Positions 1 through 14,200 of a DNA stretch of 64,000 nt are shown here, piece by piece; the stretch's first letter is position 1; the number at the start of each line of letters is the position of its first letter. The position numbers and the translations under genes are program-made. The DNA is from Adiantum capillus-veneris (lineage: Eukaryota > Streptophyta > Polypodiopsida > Polypodiales > Pteridaceae). The stretch lies in the NCBI GenBank assembly GCA_014529385.2, contig CM043942.1, positions 111,470,141 to 111,534,140 of the forward strand. The letters are read 5' to 3'. The notes under the pieces were generated by a model. It did not search any database, was not told where the DNA came from, and saw only the letters and a list, made by a program, of their open reading frames with translations.

Positions 1-1182
<1,182 letters not shown>

Positions 1183-1398
1183 AATGTAAATTGACAAAAT
1201 TCTCCATGCTGCAAAAAAAGGTATTCCATGCTCCTCTAGGCCCTCTACAATCCTTTAGAAGTAATTCCAATAAGTCAAACCCTACACCATTCCAACCTTA
1301 AGGTTCGTCTCATACAATAAAAGATTAATCACATTGAAATATTTCAAAACATACTATTTTCTTTTTTAGGGGCAGTAAAAATCCTTTGTACATGAAGT

Positions 1399-1440
1399 CG
1401 GTAGGCGTCTCTCGGTAGGCGTCTCTCGGTAGGCATCTCT
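1399..1440. repeat. Three tandem copies of a 14-bp unit
   Basis: The unit CGGTAGGCGTCTCT occurs three times head to tail; the third copy has A for G at one site. Confidence 0.95.
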
Positions 1441-1599
1441 CTATTTCTATCTCCAAGTTTTGGATTTGAATTTTTGCTAGGGCATGGTTCAAGGGAAAAA
1501 CAATTGAGTTTAAGTTAATCCAGACAATTCTACATGGTGAAACAGGATTTCTACATATTTGCATCCTTCATAAGTAAACCACACCAAGGGTGATGAGCC

Positions 1600-2420
1600 A
1601 TGACTTTACCCACTGTGTTTTGCTTGAATCCTAGGGAAGCATCCATGCCACCTTCAAGATCTGACATGGGCACACTCTCTGAAGCTGAATTAACCAGTTG
1701 TTTTACTGAGGCATTAACCTTAGACCCTCGGGTTAAAGGGCAACATACAGTTTGCATCCCTACCATAATATTATTGTCTCAAGTTTTTGCTTTTAAGAGT
1801 CATGCTCTAGTGCTGTATTTCAAAGGCAAACTTCCAGTCCTAAATGAGACAGTAGGTTATTTGGACCATGGCTTTAGTAAGTAGTAGTATACAAGGTTTT
1901 CTACAAAGGTTCAAGACTGTATGAAGTTCTTTTTTTTTCATAGGATCAAAAAACCTTTCATTCTACCTCAACAATTATCTTATGTGGGCAAGTTGTTCAT
2001 GTTCTACCCTGGCAGCCGGTCAAGCCAGTATGGGTTGATTTTGTGGACTTACATGCTTTTTTGTGGCCTTATATCAAGGATTTGGCTGCCTCCCTAGGCA
2101 AAGTTCTATTTGCCCGCAGTATTAATTGTCCCAATAGGAGTAGATATTGTGTTATGTGGAACAATATTAAGAAGATATTGTGTTATGTGGGACAATAGGA
2201 GTAGATATTGTGTTATGTGGGACAATATTAAGAAGATGCCTGACACTATGGAAATTGCGTTAGAATCTATAGGCACACTGGTTATTTACCCTAAGTGGGG
2301 AAATCTCTAACGATCATGCTATCATTGTGGACGGCTGGGACATTTCTCCAAGAATTTCTTTACATTGGCTAAAGGCTTAGTTGAGCTGATTCCTTCTTAT
2401 CTTGGAAGCAAGCACCTGGT
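1600..2420 (+). pseudogene. LINE ORF1 (gag-like) remnant
   Basis: A first frame (1,600-1,884) resembles the N-terminal DUF4283-like domain of plant LINE ORF1, with the block 'ALVLYFKGKLP' followed by a hydrophobic/aromatic stretch. After several stops and frame changes, 2,300-2,370 encodes a zinc-knuckle-like CYHCGRLGHF whose last Cys is Phe, so the CCHC knuckle is broken. Plant LINE ORF1 proteins bind RNA and normally end in such a knuckle. ORF2 remnants follow on the same strand. The reading frame is interrupted throughout, so this is a dead copy. Assignment of the N-terminal domain is inference from pattern; the knuckle and the downstream RT make LINE likely. Confidence 0.6.
2142..2237 (+). 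repeat. Local 30-bp triplication inside the LINE ORF1 remnant
   Basis: AGATATTGTGTTATGTGG appears at 2,142, 2,173 and 2,203, about 30 bp apart. The first and third copies are also followed by the same caatattaagaag stretch. This is a recent slippage-type expansion within the dead LINE. Confidence 0.9.
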
Positions 2421-4420
2421 GCCCAAAGAGAATTTATTTGGAAAAACGGGTTAAAATTCTATAGAGAGACCTTCCCCCACCTTGCTCAAGTAGCCAGAGA
2501 AAGACCAAAACAGCTTGTGCTAAACACTCACAGACAATCTACTACATTGTGTCACAGGAAAATACAAGAGCTAATTGATGTTAGAGATGTAATTTTGGAT
2601 TGGGAAATGACTGTAAGAAACAGAGATACCTATGTAAATAATGGGTGGTTGCATATGGGAAAGACTCATCCAAATCCTGTTATAAAAAACTCAAGTACAA
2701 AAGGAAAGGGCATAATTTTTCAATTCTTCACTATGGTGATGGACCTCCTATAACCAAGGGAACTAAAATTTTGGATATGGCTACACACTATTGCAGTGCT
2801 CTGCTTAATGTAAACCCGAATGTATCTTCTAAAAGAATAAATGTTGTTGTGTCTTCTTTGTTGTTGCAACTCAGCCTTAGTATTCTTAAGCGAGTCGCCC
2901 GTCTCGCTACAAATGGGCACCTGCAAACTCTTCATTTGGGCTCTAAACAAGTAACAGGTTAAGGGTTTGCAGACAACACCTTTGTGTTTCTCAAAGCATA
3001 TAATATCAATGTATTGAGATGTATAAAGGTATTGGACTTATATGCTTTAGCAGTTGGGTTAAATCTTTATTTAACCAAACGTGCCCTCATAGATATTTCA
3101 GCCAGGGACTTTGATCCTCTCATGTGGTTTGGGAAGAGGTACCCAAAAGGCCATGTATTCAAACACTTGGGATACCCCATTGGAGTGGGTGTGTCTCAAA
3201 CCGAGTTGCAACAATGGGTAGTGGACAAGGTGCATGCCAAAATCACAACTTGATATTGTGATGAATAGCCCTCGCATGTTAGATTAAGTATAGTCCAATC
3301 TATCTTCATCCCTTACATGGAGTACTACTTGCCTTTGTTGGAGTGGTCTGACAAAATGTTACAAAAATGTACAGCATCCATGTCTAGGTTCTTGTGGAGG
3401 ATTCATTCTGATGCCCCTCCGCTGATTGCCTAGAATGAATTAACCTTCCCATACACATTGTATGGTCTGCACATTCTAAATATGAAATGCCATGCTGAGG
3501 CAAGAAGGGCTTGCCTCATAACTTAGCTAGCACATGGTGGATAATGATACTGATTGGTCTCTATGCTTGTGGAAATTGATCGATTCAACTCTAGTGTATT
3601 TTCATGGTGTTTGGCTTATGAATGCTTAGGATAACTATTTTCAGCTGCACCATTAAAAATTGGGCTTGATATTTCCAATATGCTGATAAAATCATGGAAA
3701 AAGAGCTGCTTTGTTTTGCATTGTGAAGGCAGAATAAGGTACACTGGCAATTCTTTGGGTGCTGCAAATGTATTTTGGAGCTTTGTTTTTAAAGTTCCTC
3801 CAACTAAATCGATGGGAAAACCTGCTACTACCCTACTAAAGAAGTTTATTGTTTAAATTAATCAAATGCTGGACTCTAACCTTGAATTGAAACTTTTTTA
3901 TATAGCTAAAAGACAATACAAATGTGGAGTCAGGTTCAGAGGCCTATGGCACCAGCTCGTAGCACATGTATTCAGCCTACCTATTTTTGGATAGTCAAAC
4001 TTGGAAAATAGACATAGATAGAAGAATTTTCCACGATGTAGGACCAACTGGTGGAAATCATCTTCTGTAGTTTTTTACTCGTCTTCTTTACCAGGTTCTT
4101 GTATTGATGAAAGATGTAGTAAACAATGGGATTACACATGCACATTAAATGCTGGCTAAATGTATTATCTGCTATATGGTTAATTACAAACCAATTCAAA
4201 TTCAAAGTCTTTTTATGGAAAGTATGTACAGGGTTTTGCCTACAACTTGTAACCTCCAAAAAAAGGATTTACAGATGGAAAGTGCAACCAATGTGAGGGT
4301 AATGAGACTATTAGACATGTACTTTGGCATTGTAAAATAGTTGCAGAGTGGTGGAAATGGGTTGAATACATGTGGTCTACATCTTGGGGAATTCAAATTA
4401 CAAAGTTCAAATTGACTTTT
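2421..4420 (+). pseudogene. LINE ORF2 (reverse transcriptase and zf-RVT) remnant
   Basis: Non-LTR reverse transcriptase is recognisable from about 2,640 to 3,540: 'LATNGHLQTLHLGSKQV' precedes FADNTFVFL, which corresponds to the catalytic FADD box with its second Asp replaced by Asn. 'FKHLGYPIG' (about 3,150-3,180) matches the conserved HLG(V/Y)P(L/I)G block after the palm, and 'FIPYMEYYLPLLEW' and 'MSRFLWR' continue the usual thumb region. At 4,270-4,370 a zf-RVT zinc-binding domain reads CNQCEGNETIRHVLWHC followed by WW, the typical C-terminal end of plant LINE ORF2. Many stops and frame changes separate these blocks. Plant LINEs copy themselves by target-primed reverse transcription; this copy cannot, given the catalytic substitution and the stops. 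The 3' end and poly(A) tail are not clear. Confidence 0.85.
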
Positions 4421-4732
4421 TCCAAGGTGAGCACACACCAGGACATGCCCTAAAATTTGCAGTACAGTCATTCAGAGTTTGGTTTTTGTAGTTTATATGC
4501 TTTATGAGAAATATGTCTACATATTACAGTAACAAAGGATTTAAGTAGACAGTGCCTATGTCAGTCATTAGAGACAGAATGTTGGAGGATGCACTTTCAT
4601 TGCAAGATAGATCCCTGAGGGATAGGGTGCTCCAAGTGATCCATAGGTTGAAGGTGTAATGCCTAAGACAATGGAATTCTTGAACATGATGTTAACATGT
4701 AAGATAATGTAATAGAGAACAAGGGATTTTCC

Positions 4733-4734
<2 letters not shown>

Positions 4735-4803
<69 letters not shown>
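4735..4803. repeat. (GA)n microsatellite
   Basis: About 34 uninterrupted GA dinucleotides, shortly after the LINE remnant. Confidence 0.98.
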
Positions 4804-4805
<2 letters not shown>

Positions 4806-5381
4806 GAAGATACGAGCCTAGTAGAGGTAAGGTGCTGTAGACACAAGAAAATTAGGTGATGTAAGGCTTAAAGAAGTGGTGTAAGCTAACAATATTGAGT
4901 AAGTAACACGATGAGTTGCTTTGGTAGTGTATAAACAAAGCCAATCAAGGAATGTGGTCCACTTTGTTGGCTAGTGGCTGGCTTTACAAGGCTCAAACTC
5001 AGTTTTAGACTTTACAACTCAGATTTTACATAAACTGGCTCGAAAATTATCTGAATAAAATCAAAGACTAGAATATAATTACAAGGCTTTTTAGAAAAAA
5101 CAATGATAGGATATCAAAATTTTAGGAGCCAACTAGAAGGGCGACTGTCTGGTCCATCTACCAACATTCCCCCTTCCTAGTCTTTGCACTCTCATGCAAG
5201 CTTTGTCTTGGTCATTTTCTGTGTCTTTGGGCTTAGCTATGGTAGGAACTGGTCTTCACGTTGATGGACTGGAGTCTCTAGCAATCAAATGTCCTTTTCT
5301 CCAAAGTATTTATGAGGTGTCTAAATTTCTCTGCTCCAGCCTCAATCTCCTCTTGGATTTCTAAATCATTGAAAGGATTGT
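4804..5381. other. No recognisable feature
   Basis: Non-coding sequence; I see neither motifs nor repeats here. Confidence 0.4.
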
Positions 5382-6760
5382 TTATAAAGAGATTTGATAG
5401 GAAATATGTTGGGCAGGAAGATCCTTCGCCATGGGGTTGAAGATGGTAGAATTCATCTCGAAGAACCCAGCCTCCTTGAATGTTTGTAGATATTGGGAGG
5501 GGAGAACATGACGCAATGATACAAACCCATGATCATGTTGCAGTTTGGAATCTCTATTTACAAGTTCTAACATAAGCCTCTCGTGCCTTGATGTCCTCAA
5601 GAGGTTGTAAGTCTTTAGCACTTCATCTCACTTGATCATCAAGAAGGCCACTAATCCAATCATTAGGAAGAGGATGGGGTCTAGGAGTGAGGGCCTCTTT
5701 ATTTTTCATGAGCTTATGGAGGTGATTAGCATTTTGACAAATAGCTTCATGCCATGTGTGCAAGAATGGTGGGTATGTAAGAGATGTGTAAGAGTGATCA
5801 AAGGATTCACTTTTTCCCCCAAAAAAAAGATGGACAGCTTTATGTTTTTTTCTTCCTTCCATAACTCCCATACATGACCTCCAATTCGACTGGAAATCAT
5901 AGATTTGAATCTATGCACCGAGATATTTCCATAGATATGCTACATGATATGGTTTTACCAGCTAGATTTTAAATTCATTTTCGGGAAGAAATTTTGAATT
6001 CAAGAAAACTAGCCATTTTTCCTATTTGAATTCGAGGGTTGTCCTTTGATTACTTTCTAAATACTAACGGTTTGACTTCCTTAAGCTGTCAAATAAAGAG
6101 GCCCTCCTAGACCTCGTTCTCTACCTAATGTACCTTAAGTTCACATTGCATGTATTATCAATGAGAAGGATCTTGTACTTTCATTTTCCACTTCTTGATT
6201 TCATCTTTGGAATTCAGTGTCTCTTCTGTAGCTTCAAATTCATGGAAACCTTTCTCACTAGATATTTCTAGCAAAAGAACTAGAGGTAGGTCTACCCATG
6301 TGAACTTTGTCTCTGTTGTATGTGTTGTTTGAGGTGGCACAAATGCTTGGGCTTTGATGGCATTGATCTCCATATCTTTCTTTTGTAAAAGCATATTTCA
6401 CCTTCTGAGCTGTAACTCTACTTTGCCTTTGTCAGTTTCACCTTGAGATGCATTATCTCCTGATCGTTTTGTGCTTGGTGGACATCCCTATGTTCTGTTG
6501 TCAAGATTTTTCTATCATAGTTTTCTTGTGCGAGCTCTTCTTTAAGTGCTTTTAACTCTTCTAAAAATGCCATTTTAGCTGATGATTTTGAAGTTGGGTT
6601 GGGTGTGCCTTGCATTGCTAAGAGCTGAGTTAGTGTGTTTTTGACCACACCGTATGATTCCCCAAGCTAAGTGAGCATCCATGTCAAAGTCTTCGAATAG
6701 TCCTGCACCATCCTCTATTTTAACACTCAAGCGTGGAGATATTGGCCCTCTTTTGATCAA
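5382..6760 (-). pseudogene. Decayed minus-strand coding remnant, unknown family
   Basis: Several minus-strand frames (6,575-6,760; 6,418-6,648; 6,158-6,394; 5,382-5,621) lie in order and look like pieces of one protein broken by stops and frame shifts. The 6,418-6,648 piece has a charged heptad-like stretch ('FLEELKALKEELAQE') that would form a coiled coil, and continues into further Lys/Glu-rich sequence. I recognise no family. It might be part of a retroelement gag or a degenerate host gene. The composition is protein-like on this strand only, which is the main support. Confidence 0.3.
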
Positions 6761-7298
6761 TTGAAGACACTATACCCAATGCATGGATTCTCGCTTCTTC
6801 ACCTTGGTTTTCTTTTAAAAATAGCATTGAAAGGGCCCCACTGGAATTGGGTGTCATCTCTTGGTGTTTAGGAAACTGTATCTCCGCATAATGAGAATTT
6901 GTGTGGTGATTGAAGATTCAATGTTTTCGATTGAAATAGAGAAAAATCAACTTGATTAAATTCATCTACAAGAGTGTCGAAGAGTAGTGTAGAGTAGTCT
7001 GTTGCTTGTGATGACATTACTTGCTTTCTAGCAATTTGTATCCATGCATCATTATTAAAGTCGCATTTTTCTCTTCTTTATTTGATTTGATCTCCTAATT
7101 TTCCTAATCTGAAATTAGTCTCAACAATTGGGATTGGAAAAGAATTGAGGGGAGACATCTTTTAAATGTTTGGGATGCCCATTTGATCTCTAGTTGTAGT
7201 CTCCAGAGGAAGGCTAATTTGGATTTGCAATTTTGGTGAAACTACGTCTACCTTTGGGGGTCTCCTTCCTAAAATACATATAATACAGGCATTCAAGA
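6761..7298. other. No recognisable feature
   Basis: AT-rich interval between the coding remnant and the LTR boundary at 7,299. Confidence 0.4.
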
Positions 7299-7976
7299 TG
7301 TGAGGTCCCCACCCCGCCGTCTCCAATGGCGGATCTGATGGTGAACCCGGTGGCCACTAGATCTATTGCGGAAGCAAACAAAATAGTTCACGGTTCGACT
7401 AGTGGATGATCTCTCATCACAAGGTGAGTCGAGTTCGAGCCTACTAGCAGGGAGATCTAGCTCCACCTCGCAGGGGAAGTTTACTTGAACTATCTAGCGA
7501 TCCTAAGACTCACCTTCCAAGAGGAGAGAAAACCCGAGTTCCTTTTTCCCCATGTTTCGGATTCACATACTCTCAAGAATTTCCCACTCTAGCTAGGGGC
7601 AATGAGCATTGCTAATATCGAGTAAGCACAATGGGGACAGAGAGTTCCGGACCAATCGGGACCACCCATCTCATAGGCATTGGCAACCTGAGCCAAGCCC
7701 CCACTTTCCACCCCCATACTCACACTTCCTTGTGTGACCTAATTACTACCACAAAGGTTGCTCAACATAAAGATTCCTTGTTTAATTCCGAATCACACTG
7801 TTCGTTAAAACAGCCCTTCAACCAATATTGCAAACAACACCAAGACAAAATTCTAGTAAAAATTCTACTCAAACTTATTCATTAAAATTCCAATGTTCTG
7901 GAGGTACAACATCCCCTCTCCAGCGAGAGTTCACTCCTCCCGTTGTCGTCTAGCTACCCATACAACTAGGTATGTC

Positions 7977-8090
7977 CACCGCATAGAAAGCATGTCATGG
8001 ACACTCCCACCGCATAGAAAGCAAGACGTGGGTTCTCACCGCATCAAAAGCAAGTCGTGGATATCCACGGCATAAAAAGCAAGTTGTGGA
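7977..8090. repeat. ~30-bp minisatellite, four copies, in the LTR
   Basis: Units starting caccgcat(a)aaagca...gtggat begin near 7,977, 8,008, 8,037 and 8,066 and differ by a few bases each. Confidence 0.88.
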
Positions 8091-9383
8091 TTTAAGAGCC
8101 CTTAACGAGGAACTCTGTCCCCTGTGATCAGTAGGGGGGTCAGGACTGATTCAACATTGGAAATAAAATGAACATATCGAGCTAAATTTTCCCTAGCAGA
8201 CATTCTTTCCTAATTGCAACCAGCATACCCATCAATCATTTCCTTCCTACTTTAGAACTTAAGGTACAATGAATTTAATTCCGAGGTTTCCATTGGATTT
8301 CTCCAACATGGTTGGGGATATTTGCATTCCTAACTAAACGTGTGCAATGTTAAATTAAACAACTTGAATGAAATTATGATCTACCTCTTTTATTTCTTCG
8401 TCGATGGCCCGTGAGATGGCCAGTATTTGTTCCTCCATGGGAGCTTTTCCCTTCCCATTCACCTTGCTCGTTCCTACCTCGTGGTCGTGGGCTCCACCAA
8501 AGCGAGTCCTCTTAACCGGGGCCATTTTAAACTCACTACTTTAAATAATTAACTTGGGGAAAAGAGCTAATGTCCATAAGCGTCATAACAAGCCAAATGA
8601 TAGATTAGCAACATCAAACAATGGCTGCTACATGAGAGGTTTAGATTTTTCCATATAGCAATCATTATGGATGACACATAATCCTATGGGAACCGGCTCT
8701 AAAGATAATTCGGCTTACATGATTAAGAATAATAGGATTTCACTAATGGAATTACGAGAGAGATGAATTAAGCACGATTAATCTCTTTCCTAGCAATTAG
8801 AGGGTGCAGAATCACCGCATGCATAGGTGTGAGAAAAACCACCTCTTAGAGACTTAATGACAGATTAATCTTACCTTAATTATATCTTAATACATAACAG
8901 AGATGAATCTAAATCAGCTACAATATTAATGTGTGATAGAAAGAGTGATTCTCATCAATCTACACAATTACCAGCTTACGGATTAATTTCTATGCTACCT
9001 AGAGAGAGAAAATTCTAATAATCGTGTACTAATCATTAATAAAGAGTGATGAATGGCTGATAATTCAGCTATGGGATGATGATTACATAATAGAATATGG
9101 TTAAGGAGAATTTAGAGAGTAATTATAGAGAATTACGACTAGGAATAAGCATAATAGACGAGGAATTTAGATGGTAGAGAAAGGAATTTACAGATAGCAT
9201 TAATTAAACTGTGGTTACCGTGATTAAGGGATGATAATCTTCTCGATTTTCTGATCTAATCGAGCTTCTTGAGGCGAGAATTCGACAGCACCTCCCTCCT
9301 TGCTTCTTCTTCAAAAGGTGTGTGTTCCAGCAGCACCTTCCTAGAGTATGTGTAGGTATGTGTGTGCATTGTGTGTGTGTGAG

Positions 9384-9511
<128 letters not shown>

Positions 9512-9994
9512 CAGGCCTTTAAATAGGCCCCTACAGGCTGAAAATCGACCAGCCTTGCTAAATGCAACTGCAGGAGCACTCAGTCTCTGCATTGGCAAGT
9601 CCAGTTCCCCTACCCACCAAGTGTCAGGTTGGCATGGTTAACTGGCTTTGAGACTTAGTTACTGGCTTGGAAACTTCCCAAAGACTTCCACAAGGCAAGA
9701 GGGTGCCCCCTAGCTGCTAAAGCTGGTCTGGAGTGGCCTGGAACTTGTTCCCACACAACCTCGGGCCCCCGGTACCTCCCCGGACAATTTTTAGGAAAAT
9801 TGGTTCTAGGCTAAAACGGGTCATACGAGTCGGATTTTGATGCCAAAAATTGCTATACGAAGCTCTAACTAATACGTACTGGCCCGAGTACCTGCCATAT
9901 TTAGCAGCCCCCGGGGTCCGAAAATGCATTTTTTTGAAATTCGAGGTATGGGTGCAGTTTTTTGAGACGATCAAAACTAGACGGGTCAGAGACC

Positions 9995-10757
9995 TTACAA
10001 CCTCCCCAACGTGAAAAATTTGAGATGTCTCCATCTCAAGAATGTGTTTGGGTAATCTTTTATGAGCGTTGGTTCGTCCTCCCAAGTTGCATCTTCTTCA
10101 GGGTAATCCTTCCACTTTACCAGATGCTCCGTGATAGTTCTGTTGCGTAACTTCCTTTCCCTTGTTTCCAGTATGTAGTCAGGTTGGAGCTCGGGAACTC
10201 CTTGTGCTGGCATGACTATCTGATCTGAGTCCAAGAATTGATCAGGGTTAGGAATATAGGGTTTGAGTAAGATGACGTGGAATACATCATGAACCTTCAA
10301 GTTTGCGGGTAACTTTAGCTTGTAGGCTTGGTCACTCACAACCTTAATGATCTCGAATGGTCCACAGTACCTTGGGTTGAGCTTCTTATATCTGCCTAGT
10401 GACAAGTTGCTTTTATTTGGTCGGACTCGCAGAAAAACCTTATCCCCTTCTTTGAAGGTTCTTTCTGATCGGTTCTTATCTGCATAGTGCTTCTATCTAT
10501 CCTGAGCGGACTGAATGTCCTGGCGAATAGCTCTAGTCTGTGCTTCCATATCTTCTAACATCTTTCTAGAGGCTTCTACCCTGATGGTTGGATCTGAGAA
10601 GTTCAGTGGTGCTAAGAAGTCCTGTCCATAACGAGCTTTGAAAAATCACATTCCAATGCTTCTGTGTTCGGAAGAGTTATAAGCATACTCCACCAAAGGT
10701 AGATACTGTAACCACTTCTTTGGATCTTGTGAACAATAGGCTTTGAGAATGCATGTC
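9995..10757 (-). pseudogene. Ty3/gypsy integrase C-terminus with chromodomain
   Basis: The frame contains 'KLNPRYCGPFEIIKVV', the GP(Y/F) module of gypsy integrases, then a chromodomain-like end with 'EHLVKWKDYPEEDATWEDE', including the WKDY and TWE aromatic positions. Chromodomains on plant chromoviruses direct integration to particular chromatin. The stop codon of this frame (9,995-9,997) is made by the first bases of the LTR, and the GGGGAGG polypurine tract is part of the coding sequence. Upstream of 10,405 the frame is interrupted by stops, including TAG in '(D)R-stop-KHYAD' and TGA before 'FFKARYG', and by a frame shift near 10,755, so the gene is dead. Confidence 0.9.
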
Positions 10758-11393
10758 CTCGATGACTTGATTAACTCTTTCAGTTTGCCCATCTGTCTGG
10801 GGATGATACGTTGTACTGAAGGCTAATTTTGACCCAATAGTTTGGAAAAGAGAAGTCCAAAATTTTGATGTAAACTTGGCATCTCTATCACTGACGATAC
10901 GCTTGGGCAGCCCATGCAACCTAAAAATCTCCTTGATGAATACCCGACTAACATCTGAAGCAGTAAAGGTTGTCTTCACGGGTATTAGATGAGCCACTTT
11001 TGTCAGCATATCAACAACCACAAAAACAGAATCATAACCTCTTGTAGAAGGTAATCCTGTAACAAAATCCATACTGATGCATTCCCATTTCATCTGGGGT
11101 ATTTCAAGAGGTTGAAGTTGCCCTGGTAACTTGATTCTTTCGGCCTTTATCCGCTGACAAGAAAGAGATTGCCTCACATCGCGAAGTATGTCCCCTTTCA
11201 TTCCAGACCAAAAATAACTCCTTCTGACAGCATGAAGAGTCTTAGCATAGCCTAGATGTCCGGATGTAGGGCTATCGTGCGCTTCATACAAAATGGACTT
11301 CTTTAAGGCTGGATCTCTGGGTACACAGAGTCTATGTCTGTAGTAAAGACATCCTCGCATAAGAGAGTAATCTTTAGCTTCAGGAATCTTATT
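10677..11393 (-). pseudogene. Ty3/gypsy integrase, chromovirus
   Basis: A 227-residue frame holds the integrase zinc-binding and catalytic domains: 'HDSPTSGHLGYAKTL' and 'CQRIKAERIK' for the H-H-C-C finger, 'ISMDFVTGLP' for the first catalytic Asp, 'IVSDRDAKFTS' for the second, and 'TYHPQTDGQTERVNQVIED' with the catalytic Glu. One finger cysteine appears to be Ser ('SLSCQR'). After VIEDM the frame runs into unrelated residues, showing a frame shift near 10,755 relative to the rest of integrase. A TAG at about 11,391 separates it from RNase H. Confidence 0.93.
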
Positions 11394-12808
11394 CTACTGG
11401 ACTAGAGATACTATATGCTGGTATTCTGGATCTACTAAAGATGCTTCTTTGATTCTATCCCAGATAGGGTTATTTGGAATAGAGATAGCTCCGAGAAAGG
11501 ATTTTCGGCTAAGACCATCTGCAACTGCATTTTCCTTCCTTAGTCTATACTTTATGTCAAGGTCATATTCCTGTAATAGCTCTATCCATCGCGGTTGTCG
11601 CATATTGAGAATAGGTTGAGTAAAAATCCATTTTAAGCTCTTGTGGTCTGTCACCAGCTGAAACTTGCGCCCAAGAAGATAATGTCTCTATAACTTCAAC
11701 GCATGAATAATTGCTAAAAGTTCCAAATCATGAGTAGGATAATTCTTCTCATGATCTCTTAGCTTTCGCGAAGTATACGCCATTGGTCTTCCTTCTTGAG
11801 TAAGAACTCCGCCTAGAGAAAATTTGCTAGCATCGGTTGCTACTTCAAATTCCTTACTGAAATCTGGAAGCTTTAAAATAGGAGCTGAGACCAAGAATTC
11901 TTTTAGCTTAGCAAAGCTAGACTCGTGATCGGTCTTCCATTCGATCCTCATTCCTTTCTTCAGGAGTTCCGTCAAACGTGCAGCAATACGTGCATAGTCC
12001 TTGACAAAAATCCTGTACCATCCCGTTATTCCAAGAAATCCTCTTACTTCGCTGACGGTGGATGGTTGAGGCCAATCAACGATGTCCTTGACCTTGTTTG
12101 GGTCCACTAAAATCCCCTCAACCAATATGACAAATCTAAGATAGTTGACTTTTGGTGAGAAAAAAGTGCACTTGCTCTCTTTAGCGTAAAGTTGGTGTTT
12201 TCGAAGAAGATCAAGTGCTTTGCGAACATGTTCTTCGTGATCTGCCTCGTTCTTAGAGTAGATCACAATGTCATAAAAAAAAACCAAGACAAAATCATCC
12301 AGGTAAGGTCTGAAAATATCCTGCATAAGCTGATTGAAGCTTGCAAAAGCATTTGTTAGACCAAAAGACATTATTGTGAACTCGTAGTGCCCATACCTAG
12401 TATTGAAAGCCGCCTTTGGAATATCCGATTCCTTGATCCTGATTTGGTAATATCCTGACCTTAGATCTATCTTTGTAAATATTTTGGCGCCGTGGAGTCT
12501 GTCCAAAAGTTCGTCAATCCTTGGAATTGGGTACTTGTTCTTGACAGTTACCTGGTTCAGTCCCCGGTAATCTATGCATAGTCTTAAGGTTCCATCCTTC
12601 TTCTTCTGAAAAAGAACTGGAGCACCCCAAGGAGAAGTACTGGGTCGAATGAATCCTTGCTCAACGAGTTGCCTAAGCTGTTCTTTGAGTTCGATGGCCT
12701 CTGGAAGTGACATCTTATAAGGTCTTTTGGAGATAGGTTCACATCCATGGATAGTTTCAATATCATGATCTACCTCTCTATGTGGCGGAAGATTCGTAAG
12801 GTCTTTCT
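11394..12808 (-). pseudogene. Ty3/gypsy reverse transcriptase and RNase H, catalytic motif mutated
   Basis: The 341-residue frame 11,688-12,713 carries the standard gypsy RT blocks: '[20 protein letters not shown]', '[15 protein letters not shown]', and a region ending '[11 protein letters not shown]'. The usual (Y/F)xDD box has Tyr for the first Asp, which should abolish polymerase activity. RNase H follows with '[15 protein letters not shown]'. TAG at about 11,688 replaces the Trp expected before 'RHYLLGRKFQLVTDHKSL', and RNase H continues to 11,394. At the 5' side the homologous frame extends to about 12,808 ('[16 protein letters not shown]'), where it stops abruptly; protease and gag are missing. 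Confidence 0.95.
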
Positions 12809-13750
12809 AGCTCCACAATGTTTTGTAGTGGCCTAACAAAGATGCTGCCTTCAGGGCACGATCCACCTCATCTGCATGTCTCTTGTCTCGCTTATGCATC
12901 TCTCTAACTGGATGGGCTTGCATTTCCAAAATGGCACGTAGCTTGGTAGTGAACTCTTCATTGCTCTTGAATATTTTCCCCAAACGGCCCATCTGGCTCC
13001 CCAAGAAATATAATGCCCCATAATCTCCTCCATACTGGACAACAATGTCGTTCTTGTTTGTATACTGCGTGAGCAATTGCCAAACAAGACAATGCCCGTG
13101 TTCCATTCCCCCATGCACAACAAACAAAAGTCAAAGCAAGAAGAAAAAAATTATTTTTGGATATAAGTTACCAAAGTGTACCTCACATAGGTGTTCCATC
13201 CTCCTCTTTCATCCAATTATTCTCCTCTAAACCATCAAACCGTGTGTCTTCCGATGGTATGTCAATGGCCTCTAATGTCCAAGTTTGCTCTTTTCTCATT
13301 GAGGACACCAACATTGTGCATGCACTACTTTTTTCTTACAAGTTGGTGTCTTGTAGACAACTAAGTCTAGATGGTTTTCATGCAATCCAGCAGCAACAAC
13401 AATTTCACAAACCATGGCATAATCATCTGACTGACATACAACTACAAACATGCCTTTGTCATTGGTAGTTGCAAGAGTGAGTCAAGCCTAGGAGTATTAG
13501 ATGAGAAAAAATAGAATAGAGCATTCACTGCGGACTCAACAGCCAACCACAAAATGAATGAAGGATTTTCTTTACAATGTGTGGATTCATAGTGCTGAGA
13601 AAAGAATTCTTCAAGTCATTCTCTGTCTTCTCTGAGTTGAAATGCACAATCTGAATACGGCTGCCATCTCTACTTGCAAAACCCCTCAAAGTGATCAAAT
13701 GATATCGTGATCCATACAACTTCCATTCAAGAAGTATGATTTGCAAAATA
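12809..13750 (-). pseudogene. Unknown minus-strand coding remnant
   Basis: Two minus-strand frames (13,525-13,746 and 12,807-13,127) and patches between them read like pieces of one protein, e.g. 'ASRDGSRIQIVHFNSEKTE' and 'GRLGKIFKSNEEFTTKLRA'. The left frame is cut off exactly where gypsy pol homology begins (about 12,808), so this sequence was probably the site into which the truncated gypsy fragment was joined. I do not recognise the family. It could be a host gene fragment with an intron (13,130-13,520) or another transposon. Confidence 0.3.
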
Positions 13751-13829
13751 AAAATAGAATATTTATAAAAAAATTTGTCTCTATATTTATAAAAAAATTT
13801 GTCTCTATATTTTTGCCTCTGACCCTCCC

Positions 13830-14193
<364 letters not shown>

Positions 14194-14200
14194 CGCGTGC

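Noticed and set aside
7400-7460. tRNA gene or SINE suggested by a B-box-like gagttcgagcc
   Set aside because: No cloverleaf, A box or Pol III terminator at the right spacing.
7977-8090. CRISPR-like array
   Set aside because: Repeat units are tandem without unique spacers, in plant LTR sequence.
8355-8525. 57-codon basic frame as a gag start of a second element
   Set aside because: No primer site upstream and no continuation; kept only as a note in the LTR.
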